A stretch of DNA of 64,000 bases from Acinetobacter chengduensis (GTDB taxonomy: Bacteria > Pseudomonadota > Gammaproteobacteria > Pseudomonadales > Moraxellaceae). Positions 29,227-37,407 of the stretch are shown piece by piece. Numbering within the stretch: position 1 is the stretch's first letter; each line of letters starts with the position of its first letter. Under the pieces are notes generated by a model that was not told the DNA's origin, made no database searches, and saw only the letters and a program-made list of their open reading frames with translations. Location of the stretch: assembly GCF_003664645.1 (NCBI RefSeq), contig NZ_RCHC01000008.1, positions 62,001 through 126,000 of the forward strand, given 5' to 3'. Position numbers and translations under genes: made by a program.

Positions 29227-30195
29227 TTATAGGCCTTTGCTATCCAGCCAGCTGAACAATTGTTGATAGACATTTTCCCGCACTGACTTTTCGGACAATA
29301 CTAAGTCATGCAGGCCATTGTGAATGCTTTGAATGCTGACATCACCCTGAATTTTTTGAGCATATTTTTGAATATCTTTAACGCCTAAAATCACATCGCT
29401 ACTTTGTGCATCTTTGCCCCATTTACGGGGATTTTTGGTTTGATGTGAGTGCATTACTAGTACTGGCACATCGACTTGCAGACCCTGATGAATCTCTTTT
29501 TGCGCTTCATGAATTGCAGTCACAAAGCTAAGTCGCACTTTTGGATATTTGGTTTTTTTCCAGTCTAAGTTAAAGTCCCATTCGCCCTTCAAATCCTTAT
29601 GCAGGCTGGCGGTATACCATTTATTAAGCTCGCTCGGAAACTGCAAATCTGGAAATAATTTTCCGATACGACTCAGTTGTGGCACACCAAATTTGCGCTT
29701 AATTGAATTCATATTGAAGTCATAAAAAGGACTGTTGACCCAAAGTGCTTTAATGAGCGGATGATTCAGATGATGCGCCGCATATAAAGTCGTGGTTAAA
29801 CCGCCAGTAGAATGACCGCAGAGCAACACGGCATCATGACCTTCAGCACCTATAATATCGAGCGCTTGATCAATTTCAGCATCATATTCGGCAATATTGC
29901 GCACATTATAATATTTTTGATGTGGCAAAATTGAACGGCCATATTTTCGTAAGTCCAGTGCATAAAAATCAAAACCGTGTTGGTTGAAGCGCTCCGCCAT
30001 TTCGGTTTGAAAAAAATAATCAATAAAGCCATGAATATATAAAACGGCTTTTTTTGTGGTTGTACTGGCTTTTTTACGAATTAAAGTTGCTGTAACACGG
30101 CCTTCAAAATCATCTGGAAAATCTAAAGTGGTTTGTTCATAGCCTGAACCCAAATGGTCTGGCTGATAGTTTGGAGTGGATTGAACTGCTGACAT
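29227..30195 (-). CDS. Alpha/beta hydrolase, lysophospholipase/S33-like
   Basis: A serine hydrolase of 322 residues. It has the oxyanion-region YIHGFIDYFFQ, the nucleophile elbow GHSTGG (LLCGHSTGGLTTTLYAAHHL) and a late His in HNGLHDLVLSE; the acid is probably an Asp in the ALVM..SHQTKN to KDIQKY region. A YALDLRKYGRS segment matches monoacylglycerol lipase-like proteins. No signal peptide is visible, so it should be cytoplasmic. It converges with the GAF regulator (9 bp between stops) and lies beside the Fe-ADH gene on the same strand. The substrate is unknown. Confidence 0.85.
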   Translation of the reverse strand: MSAVQSTPNYQPDHLGSGYEQTTLDFPDDFEGRVTATLIRKKASTTTKKAVLYIHGFIDYFFQTEMAERFNQHGFDFYALDLRKYGRSILPHQKYYNVRNIAEYDAEIDQALDIIGAEGHDAVLLCGHSTGGLTTTLYAAHHLNHPLIKALWVNSPFYDFNMNSIKRKFGVPQLSRIGKLFPDLQFPSELNKWYTASLHKDLKGEWDFNLDWKKTKYPKVRLSFVTAIHEAQKEIHQGLQVDVPVLVMHSHQTKNPRKWGKDAQSSDVILGVKDIQKYAQKIQGDVSIQSIHNGLHDLVLSEKSVRENVYQQLFSWLDSKGL

Positions 30196-30348
30196 ATTTT
30201 GCTCTGTTATTATTGTCGCGGATGTTGATCATCCTTGATGAACTACAGAATTTTGTCAACTATAAAAAAGAAAAGCACTTTAAGCGCGCAGTGAATGGAT
30301 GAGGCGCTTAAAGTGCTGTTAGCGTGGGAGAGGAAGAGCAGTCTGGAT

Positions 30349-31560
30349 TTAACCAGCCGCTTTAAAGTTGACTACAGTAGCGCTCGGTTTTAGCGCAGCT
30401 TTAAAGATATCGACCACTTGTGCATGCGTTGCTTTACGCGGATTGGTCAACATACAAGCATCTTTTTGCGCATTTTCAGACATAACACTTAGATCTTGTT
30501 CTTTTACGCCGAGCTCTGATAGGCTGGAAGGAATCCCAATAGATGCAGATAAGGCACGAATTGCATCAATGGCTGCAAACGCCGCTTCCGAGGTGGTTAA
30601 ACTTTCTGTATTAATGCCCATGAGCTGTGCGATGCGTGCATAGCGATCTGGACAAGCAATTAAATTAAACTCACATACATGCGGTAGGAGTACTGCATTG
30701 CAAACACCGTGTGGCAAGTTATAGAAACCGCCAAGCTGATGTGCCATTGCATGGACATAACCCAGCGATGCATTATTAAAAGCCATACCTGCCAGATATT
30801 GTGCATAGCTCATGGCATCACGTGCTTCAAGATTTTCACCATTCGCAACCGCTGGGCTCAGCCATTCACTAATCATGCTGATGGCTTTTTCAGCGCATGC
30901 GTCGGTAATAGGGTTTGCTGCAGTAGAGACATAAGCTTCGACCGCATGTGTGAGGGCATCCATTCCTGTTGCTGCTGTGAGTGCCGCAGGTTTAGCGATC
31001 ATCAGTTTTGGATCATCAATCGCGATGAGTGGGGTACAACGCCAGTCTACAATGGCCATTTTTACGTGTGTGTCGGTATTGGTAATGATGCAGAAACGGG
31101 TCATTTCTGATGCTGTACCTGCAGTCGTATTAATCGCAATCAGTGGCGTCATGGGCACAGTACTTTTATCTATACCTTCATAATCACGAATATGGCCACC
31201 ACCTGCGGTCACCAAGCCGATGCCTTTAGCACAGTCATGTGAAGAGCCACCACCGAGTGACACAATAAAATCACAGCCTTGGTCGTTATATTCTTTCACG
31301 CCATTATGGACGTTAATATCAGTTGGATTAGGTTCTGCGCCAGGGAAAATATGGCTGTCTACACCAGCGTCTTTGAGATAGCCTGCAATGGTATCCGCGA
31401 CGCCGAATTTAAACAGGCCAGCATCGGTGACGATCAATGCTTTTTTTGCGCCCAGATTTTGTGCTTTTGCGCCAATTTCTTTGGCACAGCCAGGTCCGAA
31501 AAGTGAAACACAAGGGATGTAAAAACCGTTTGTTTGATCTGCAATATTTTTAAAAGCCAT
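30349..31560 (-). CDS. Iron-containing alcohol dehydrogenase
   Basis: A group III alcohol dehydrogenase (403 residues) that oxidises ethanol or other primary alcohols with NAD. It has the NAD-binding SLGGGSSHDCAKGIG, DAGL near the start, the GMDALTHAVEAYVS motif, and iron ligands in the Asp-His-His region: ALTHAVEAY, YVHAMAHQLGGFYNLPHGVCNAVLLPHV. The start is ATG 31560 (MAFKN), preceded by AAGGA; the ORF could be extended but without support. It probably works with the ALDH at 26310: alcohol to aldehyde to acid. An upstream GGTAGG direct repeat suggests shared control by the GAF regulator. Confidence 0.93.
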   Translation of the reverse strand: MAFKNIADQTNGFYIPCVSLFGPGCAKEIGAKAQNLGAKKALIVTDAGLFKFGVADTIAGYLKDAGVDSHIFPGAEPNPTDINVHNGVKEYNDQGCDFIVSLGGGSSHDCAKGIGLVTAGGGHIRDYEGIDKSTVPMTPLIAINTTAGTASEMTRFCIITNTDTHVKMAIVDWRCTPLIAIDDPKLMIAKPAALTAATGMDALTHAVEAYVSTAANPITDACAEKAISMISEWLSPAVANGENLEARDAMSYAQYLAGMAFNNASLGYVHAMAHQLGGFYNLPHGVCNAVLLPHVCEFNLIACPDRYARIAQLMGINTESLTTSEAAFAAIDAIRALSASIGIPSSLSELGVKEQDLSVMSENAQKDACMLTNPRKATHAQVVDIFKAALKPSATVVNFKAAG

Positions 31561-31650
31561 GGTGCGATTCCTTCTACCATTATTTATCATCATTGTTATG
31601 GGTGATGCTCACCCTAAAATGAGTATTCAATAGTGCTTAAAAAAAATACA

Positions 31651-31667
31651 CCTACCAAAGACCTACC
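31651..31667 (-). promoter_or_regulatory. GGTAGG-N5-GGTAGG direct repeat upstream of Fe-ADH
   Basis: On the minus strand two GGTAGG copies with an 11-bp period lie about 90 bp upstream of the Fe-ADH start. This is the same period and nearly the same unit as the GGTTGG pair before the ALDH gene. Confidence 0.6.
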
Positions 31668-31953
31668 ATGTATAAGGTTTTATTTTTGGCAAAAAAGATT
31701 GATAAGGGTTCTGTTTCAAGAATTTATTATTTAAAGTTTTTTTAATATTATTTTGCAATTGTATTGCTGAGTAAGCTTTCTAGGCAAGGTTTGTGCAACA
31801 AGACCTACTGAAATTAAAAGTTATTGTGTATGTAAAAAAGGTGACTAAATTTGCTCCCCCCTTTATATTTTTGCAGAAGGAATGATTTAATTGTTTGAGT
31901 AGTGACTAAGCATTGGATGCATTAAAAAAATAGAATGTATGAGATATAAAAAA
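31668..31953. other. AT-rich intergenic stretch left of the island
   Basis: Between the Fe-ADH upstream repeat and the tRNA-side terminator I see no gene and no clear regulatory element. It is AT-rich with A and T homopolymer runs. Confidence 0.4.
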
Positions 31954-31981
31954 AGCCCTGATCTTGGATCAGGGCTTTTTT
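31954..31981. terminator. Terminator that originally followed tRNA-Gly
   Basis: A perfect 10-bp stem AGCCCTGATC / GATCAGGGCT with a TTG loop, flanked by A and T tracts. It lies just beyond the 3' end of the truncated tRNA-Gly copy, so before integration it would have ended the tRNA transcript. Confidence 0.85.
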
Positions 31982-32034
31982 GAATCTGGAGCGGGAAAGG
32001 AGACTCGAACTCCCGACCCCAACCTTGGCAAGGT
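31977..32034 (-). repeat. attL: 58-bp direct repeat with tRNA-Gly 3' fragment
   Basis: It is identical to 62361-62418. Bases 31987-32034 match the 3' 48 nt of tRNA-Gly (CCA end, acceptor 3' strand, T arm, variable loop and 3' anticodon side). The 5' half is absent, so this is a non-functional remnant created by island integration. Confidence 0.93.
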
Positions 32035-32275
32035 CACCGAGATTTATGCCATTAAATGATGTTAACTATAAGTATATGATTTAATTGATTGTGTGTAGTT
32101 TTTAGTGCGTTGAAATTTTTAGCAATTTAGATCATTTTAGGGTATTTTGGTCACTTCATATTGGAAATTTTAGTCTATAAAAGTCACCTGTATTTTGGTG
32201 CGAATTTTCATGAGAAACAACAACATTATATAATTTAATATAATGATTCTTGATCCTCATGAAAATTTTTTATAT

Positions 32276-33535
32276 TCAATTCAATAAATGAATATTATGC
32301 TCAATCCTATTTTGGATCATCTGGAGAGTCTCTGTTTGAATTTGTCCAGGTAATAGATCATGAGCGATATTGCTGAATCGGATTGCAACCTTACAAATCG
32401 AGCCAATAATTTCATCGACTTCTTGGGCAGAAAGTTCCGCTTCCTGAGTACCAAGTTTTACAAGAGCTTGTCGAGGAATATCTAGTGCCTCACCCATGAT
32501 ATCCATTTGATGATATCCACCTGGCCCCTCACAGAAAGTAACATCATAGGCAGGGGAGAGTTTCCATTGCCCATTTTGGGACATCAGAAATGAAAAGTTT
32601 TTGCAATGATCATCTCGATTATTGAAGACTACATTGAAAACAGCTCGCTTGAATGCAATTGCTTTTTCGCGAACATCATTGGTGCAAAAGTGTGCAGCGC
32701 GAAGAAAGTTACTGTAGTCTAAACTCCCTGGTGATTTAAAATCAGCTCCGGTGAAGGCCGCTAAACTTTGCATAGGGATACGCATGCCATCGTGGCGGTC
32801 AAATCTCTTTGATGCAAATGCGGTTAATCCATTCGGAAGAGTAAAATATTGAGTGTCAGGGGTATCAATATGACAATGACGCAAACATTCTGCATAAACA
32901 GCTTCAATTGCACAAACTTCAGGATGCTCTTGCTGAGCGGGAAATTTGATCAGCCAAGCTTCATGTTGATGTGAGCTAACTGTTGAGAATTCGTTGGTGA
33001 CAGGATCACGATAGACGAGTGCTTTTGGCCTTGCACCTTGTGGAGATCCACCCATAATTAATAAATGCTGTAAAAATTCTGCACCTTCTCCTTTGAGAAC
33101 TTGCTGAACTTCTTGAGCGAGTTTAATCAGTGGAATATTTTCAGTTAATGCTAACTCAGTTGCTGAAGGTTCAAAGGATAATGCCCCCATTGCATGTGTA
33201 TTAATATACGTGAGTCGTTCTAATGGCCCAATCCGTGCTGGATTGAGTCCATTTTTTTTAAACAAGCGATCCATAAGAAGCATGCCCCAACCATCGGGTA
33301 GGGCATCATATATAGGACCTGGCAATCCCATTTGATGTGTAGGAAAGTTCGTTCTTAATGAGTCACCTTTTAATGGAAGTAGGTAAGAGGAAAGTTCTAA
33401 ACCTTTACTGATCGCTTCTGCACTGTATTCAAAGGCAATTAATGGCCGACCTGTGATTGCGGTTGAGGAGACCAGTGTACCCCAAAGCCAATATTCACCC
33501 CATCCATTGTAGTAAACATTAAGTTTTTTGAGCAT
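32276..33535 (-). CDS. hipA: HipA-like serine/threonine kinase toxin
   Basis: A type II toxin of the HipA family; E. coli HipA phosphorylates glutamyl-tRNA synthetase and causes growth arrest. The N-terminal subdomain has GTLVSSTAITGRPLIAFEYS and SSYLLPL. The kinase core shows MGGSPQGARPKALV, WLIKFPA, the catalytic loop FNNRDDHCKNFSFLM and the metal-binding PAYDVTF. The start is ATG 33535 with AAGGAAAT upstream, giving 419 residues and removing an overlap with hipB. It is 4 bp downstream of hipB and 240 bp from the island's left end. Confidence 0.92.
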   Translation of the reverse strand: MLKKLNVYYNGWGEYWLWGTLVSSTAITGRPLIAFEYSAEAISKGLELSSYLLPLKGDSLRTNFPTHQMGLPGPIYDALPDGWGMLLMDRLFKKNGLNPARIGPLERLTYINTHAMGALSFEPSATELALTENIPLIKLAQEVQQVLKGEGAEFLQHLLIMGGSPQGARPKALVYRDPVTNEFSTVSSHQHEAWLIKFPAQQEHPEVCAIEAVYAECLRHCHIDTPDTQYFTLPNGLTAFASKRFDRHDGMRIPMQSLAAFTGADFKSPGSLDYSNFLRAAHFCTNDVREKAIAFKRAVFNVVFNNRDDHCKNFSFLMSQNGQWKLSPAYDVTFCEGPGGYHQMDIMGEALDIPRQALVKLGTQEAELSAQEVDEIIGSICKVAIRFSNIAHDLLPGQIQTETLQMIQNRIEHNIHLLN

Positions 33536-33539
33536 GGAC

Positions 33540-33842
33540 TTATTTCCTTTTGATACGTTGGCGAGCCGTATTGCTCTCATAGCGGAGAATGTCATTTACA
33601 CTGTTTAAATGAGGTTTGAAGAGTTCCTCTAATTCTTTTAATCGGCCCAATACCATGGCAACGCGTACTAAATTTTCAAATGAAACATTTCGACCTGCTT
33701 CCAGATTAGATACTGTATTCACACTAATACCAGCACGTGTAGCGACGTCTGCCTGAGTCATTTCCAGATAAAGTCGTTCTTTGCGAAGCCTTTCACATAA
33801 TAACGTGACAACCTCTTCAGGCTTTTTGAATTTTAAATCCAT
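33540..33842 (-). CDS. hipB: HipB-like XRE antitoxin
   Basis: A 100-residue Cro/C1-type helix-turn-helix protein (LRKERLYLEMTQADVATRAGISVNTVSNLEAGRNVSFENLVRVAMVLG, about residues 18-68) directly upstream of hipA. HipB proteins bind HipA and repress the operon through upstream palindromes. A strong inverted repeat at 33947-33975 is a possible operator. Confidence 0.92.
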   Translation of the reverse strand: MDLKFKKPEEVVTLLCERLRKERLYLEMTQADVATRAGISVNTVSNLEAGRNVSFENLVRVAMVLGRLKELEELFKPHLNSVNDILRYESNTARQRIKRK

Positions 33843-34443
33843 AATATTGGGTCTTATATCTATATATATCTATTAAAACACAAAATAATGGATTTATAAA
33901 AATAAACCATTTGATGTAAGGAGGGTGCTTAATTGGCCTGATTAGATCTAATTAGACTAAAAAAGTCTAATTAGACATTTACAATTTAATAGAGTCTAAC
34001 AACCTGCTTTAAGCTTAATCAGTTTCGCCTGATGTCGCGAGGAACCAGTATTTGCTATCAGGTTAATCTGGAATATTTGGCACAAGTGGTTTGGAGCAAT
34101 GAGGTTATGGGCAGGGGTTTATCTTTTCTGATAACTTATTGGGTACCGATTCACAACTTATTCATCATATTCTGAAAATATTTCTTCAATTTCATTGTGC
34201 TGCGGCAATTTATGCTTTTTATTCACTTCGAATTGTAAACTAATACTGCAAATTCTTGTTTAAATGATCATTAAATTTTGTGCTAACTTGGACAGACATT
34301 ATTTGGCTAGTGGGACAAACAGTTATTGCTCTTTAAGATGATTAATTTTACCACTCACGCTTGGAAGTCTATATTAAATCATTACAGGAATGACTGGTAA
34401 ACCACGAATAAGAATGCGTGGCAAACTTATCCAATAATTTGCA
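33843..34443. other. 600-bp non-coding stretch between hipB and the recombinase operon
   Basis: It holds the hipB promoter side and a 12-bp perfect inverted repeat TCTAATTAGACT (33947-33958) / AGTCTAATTAGA (33964-33975) with a 5-A loop. The half-site TCTAATTAGA also occurs as a smaller palindrome. Near 33850-33880 is a TATATCTATATATATCTAT alternating tract. From about 34000 to 34443 I recognise nothing coding. It could include one end of a mobile element carrying the recombinase operon, but no matching end was found beyond 40213. Confidence 0.45.
33947..33975. promoter_or_regulatory. 12-bp inverted repeat upstream of hipB
   Basis: A perfect 12-bp stem with a 5-nt loop about 105 bp upstream of the hipB start. 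A HipB operator or a recombinase binding site are both possible; the sequence alone does not decide. Confidence 0.5.
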
Positions 34444-37407
34444 TTAAAGATGAGAAACTATCATCAGATACATCAGTAACTTGAATACCCCAAGTGCTTT
34501 TGCATCTTTATCCTTGAAGCAGAACTTAATTCGCCTTTCATTTTCAGTCAGGCTGAAGTTTTCTGCCCGTAATGTTAAATCCTGTAATGTCTTTTTGAGC
34601 TCTGTTTTGCTCTGCTGAGAGAGTTCTAAATGAAGATATTTTTTGGGAAATAAGCTATGAATAAAAGAAAGAAGTTTCTTCAGTTGCCGTTTTTCATTGA
34701 GTTCAAAAATTAACTGGGCTGAATTGGGCTGAGCTTTTTCAAGATAAATTGAGTAGATTGTATGAAGCTGTTTTTTGTATTTACTTTGTACATTTGCATA
34801 ACGCTCCTGAACATGTTGAATGACCTTTTTTTCCTCCTGATTGGTTGGCAACATGGTGACCAATGCATTCGGAGTTTTCCTTAAAAAATCTGTGGTAAAT
34901 AACCTCGATGATTTTTTTTGGTTTACACAGGAGGTTTTCAAATGCTGGGCTCTAGCACGTAATTTTTGCGCGATTTGCAAAGGAATAGTTTCAGGTAACA
35001 TAAGGTCTTGTTCTTTTTCTACTGCAAGAATGTGATGTAATAATTCAAAAGTCATCTCTGAGTCATGAGCTCCTAGCATCAGTGAATCAGGCGATTTCTG
35101 TTGACCTAGTTGAAATTGATGATCATGTTGCCTGTAACGGTCTTTAGTGAGTTGATGAAATAAAAACTGTTTGATCGCCCGCTGCTGAACAGGATATTTA
35201 ATGGCATCATCATGTTTCAGAATGTTAAAATAGGCTTCTTTAGGAAGCGGGCTGTGCATTTGATTCAGCTGGTAGCTAATTGCTAGATGCATTAAATGCA
35301 GATAGCTTGAACAAGTGGTTTCAGGCGTTAGGTGCCCGGCAAAATGAGAAAGTGCATACCAGGTTTGCTGAGTATTTCTGTTTCGCAACAATGCATAACG
35401 GATACGTAATTGCTCATGTGGGCTATAGTCAGTAAATGCATCTGCAAGTGTTGAGTTTTTTAAAATCAGGTAAAGATGATTAAATGCAGAATGGCGCAGA
35501 CTATGGTAAGTAAAATTGTGTTCTCCAAAAACTGTCTGGATCAATTGTTTCAATAGGGAATTCACTTCATTTTCATGAGTTTCTTCTAAGGACTGTTTTA
35601 AAAACAGCGGTTGTGTAACTGATTTTCCCTGTTCTTTTAGCAGACGTTTTCTATTCTGACTATATGTTTTAAATGTATGTAATTCGTCGGCTTTAAGTAG
35701 ATGATGCAGGGGAATCTTGCGGTAAGCTGAGTAGCTTTTTTGATTTTTATTGCGATTGTTGCGAATGGTGAGTATCACAGCATCTTCACTAATCAATAGA
35801 TCACGTACGAAGATATTCAATGTTTCATTGATCCGTAGTCCGACTCTGAACCCCAGAATAAAAATCAGTTTAAATATATTTTTATCCTGAATCGAAATAT
35901 CTTGAGTATTTTCGAGCTGCTCTAGCATGTGGTAAAAAATATGGGGCGAGATCAATGCGGTTCTGCAGATTTTTACTTGGATTAAACTATCCAGATCCAC
36001 AGTGGGCGCGTTAAAAAATAATGTCTGTTTGTGATGAAACTCCTGTAGACGTTTTTGTAAAGTCTCTCTAGTTGTTTCTTTCTTTAATAAAAGCATTTCT
36101 CCATACAGATCTTCAAAATCGGCATTTGAAAATGATGAAATGTCTTTGTCTTGCGTTGCCATCAGCCAATCGATGGCAAACTGTGAAAACATGGTATTTA
36201 GAGAGCTTTGCTTAATAGGTTGAAAATCTGCACGTATAAGCTTGCGCTCAAATCGTTTCTGTTGTTGGATAATTTGATTTAAGCAGTTTAATTGAGTCTC
36301 TGTTAATTTGGAACGTAGGATGGTCCACAGCAACAAACGCTCTAAGGCAGGAGACAGTTCTCTGGAATATAACCCTATGAGTTGATCTTTATAGTTTTTT
36401 GCACGAATGGCTTGACGTATTTCTACAAGAGTTTCTGCTATATCTGATGCGATATTGACTCTAGAGTGGTTCTGATGGTTTTCACAAGTATTCTCAACTT
36501 TAATGTTATTGGTGTGCTTTTGTTCAAACTGAACAAAATAAGCTTCTAATTGTTTTTCGAGAGGACTGGAACTGTAAATTTCATTTTTTAGGATACAAAT
36601 GGACATTTGATCCAGTCCGCTGTTTTTCAGGAACTGTGTATAGTAAAAGCCGTATTTTAACAGGTCTTTACAACGTACCTTTTCCTCAGGGAAGCATTCA
36701 ATAATACAAGCGTTAATCAGATGTTCTGCATCTTCAATATCCGAAAATAAATCAAACTTTTGATGTTTAAGTCTGTAGATCCAGCATTTCACAATGTCGT
36801 GTAGCACAAACGTTTTTGTATAGCTGACTGAAAAATCAGGGTCAATTATACGCTGATTACCGAAATTCCGGTTCGGGATTTCGAGTGTTACCATATGATT
36901 TAGGTTTAAAAAACTTTGAAATTTCTTTGTTTTTAAAATGATTTTTAAAAAAAATTGCAATTCGGCATGGTTATAAATGCCATTAAATAATATTGAACTG
37001 ATCAAACAAAAGCCAAGAGATTGAGTGGGACTGAAGTCATTATGTTTTGTCAAGTAAGCAATCATATTTTGGGCAAATTGAGTAACTTTTTTACCATGTT
37101 TTAAGGTTTCAATATTTTGTAGTGGCAGAGATCTTTCGTACCTTACGGGAGCGGCAGGCACTGGATAGTAGTGATTCGATGAAAGATTAAAGCGCTTGAT
37201 ATATTTAGCAAATTCTATACGTGCCATCTGATAGCTACGGATGTTTGACTTACAGTGTTCTAAAAGCTGATTATCAACTTGACGACAAATTTCCGAATAG
37301 TTCTCAGGCGTCAGCTCTATACATTTCTCACTAAACAAGTTCAGAAGAAATGCTTTGTTTTTTCTATGCTTTTTTATTCTTTTGAGGGAGTGTGGGTGTT
37401 TACTCAT
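34444..37407 (-). CDS. Very large tyrosine recombinase (987 aa), third gene of a coupled operon
   Basis: A site-specific recombinase-like protein about three times the length of XerC/D. The catalytic domain is central-to-C-terminal: Arg525 in GFRVGLRINETL, a basic beta-region around 550-565, His635 and Arg638 in TYHSLRHSAFNH, His692 in HFAGHLTPE and the likely nucleophile Tyr702 in SSYLHLM. So all canonical residues can be placed. About 500 N-terminal and 280 C-terminal residues have no domain I recognise. The start overlaps the stop of the preceding recombinase gene by ATGA. Large partner recombinases of this sort are known in multi-recombinase modules (Tn554, RIT and GInt-type elements); membership in one is inference. 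Confidence 0.8.
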   Translation of the reverse strand: MSKHPHSLKRIKKHRKNKAFLLNLFSEKCIELTPENYSEICRQVDNQLLEHCKSNIRSYQMARIEFAKYIKRFNLSSNHYYPVPAAPVRYERSLPLQNIETLKHGKKVTQFAQNMIAYLTKHNDFSPTQSLGFCLISSILFNGIYNHAELQFFLKIILKTKKFQSFLNLNHMVTLEIPNRNFGNQRIIDPDFSVSYTKTFVLHDIVKCWIYRLKHQKFDLFSDIEDAEHLINACIIECFPEEKVRCKDLLKYGFYYTQFLKNSGLDQMSICILKNEIYSSSPLEKQLEAYFVQFEQKHTNNIKVENTCENHQNHSRVNIASDIAETLVEIRQAIRAKNYKDQLIGLYSRELSPALERLLLWTILRSKLTETQLNCLNQIIQQQKRFERKLIRADFQPIKQSSLNTMFSQFAIDWLMATQDKDISSFSNADFEDLYGEMLLLKKETTRETLQKRLQEFHHKQTLFFNAPTVDLDSLIQVKICRTALISPHIFYHMLEQLENTQDISIQDKNIFKLIFILGFRVGLRINETLNIFVRDLLISEDAVILTIRNNRNKNQKSYSAYRKIPLHHLLKADELHTFKTYSQNRKRLLKEQGKSVTQPLFLKQSLEETHENEVNSLLKQLIQTVFGEHNFTYHSLRHSAFNHLYLILKNSTLADAFTDYSPHEQLRIRYALLRNRNTQQTWYALSHFAGHLTPETTCSSYLHLMHLAISYQLNQMHSPLPKEAYFNILKHDDAIKYPVQQRAIKQFLFHQLTKDRYRQHDHQFQLGQQKSPDSLMLGAHDSEMTFELLHHILAVEKEQDLMLPETIPLQIAQKLRARAQHLKTSCVNQKKSSRLFTTDFLRKTPNALVTMLPTNQEEKKVIQHVQERYANVQSKYKKQLHTIYSIYLEKAQPNSAQLIFELNEKRQLKKLLSFIHSLFPKKYLHLELSQQSKTELKKTLQDLTLRAENFSLTENERRIKFCFKDKDAKALGVFKLLMYLMIVSHL

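Noticed and set aside
34000-34443. Transposon end matching the upstream side of the recombinase operon
   Set aside because: I compared the two flanks by eye and found no convincing direct or inverted match, so no element boundary is claimed.
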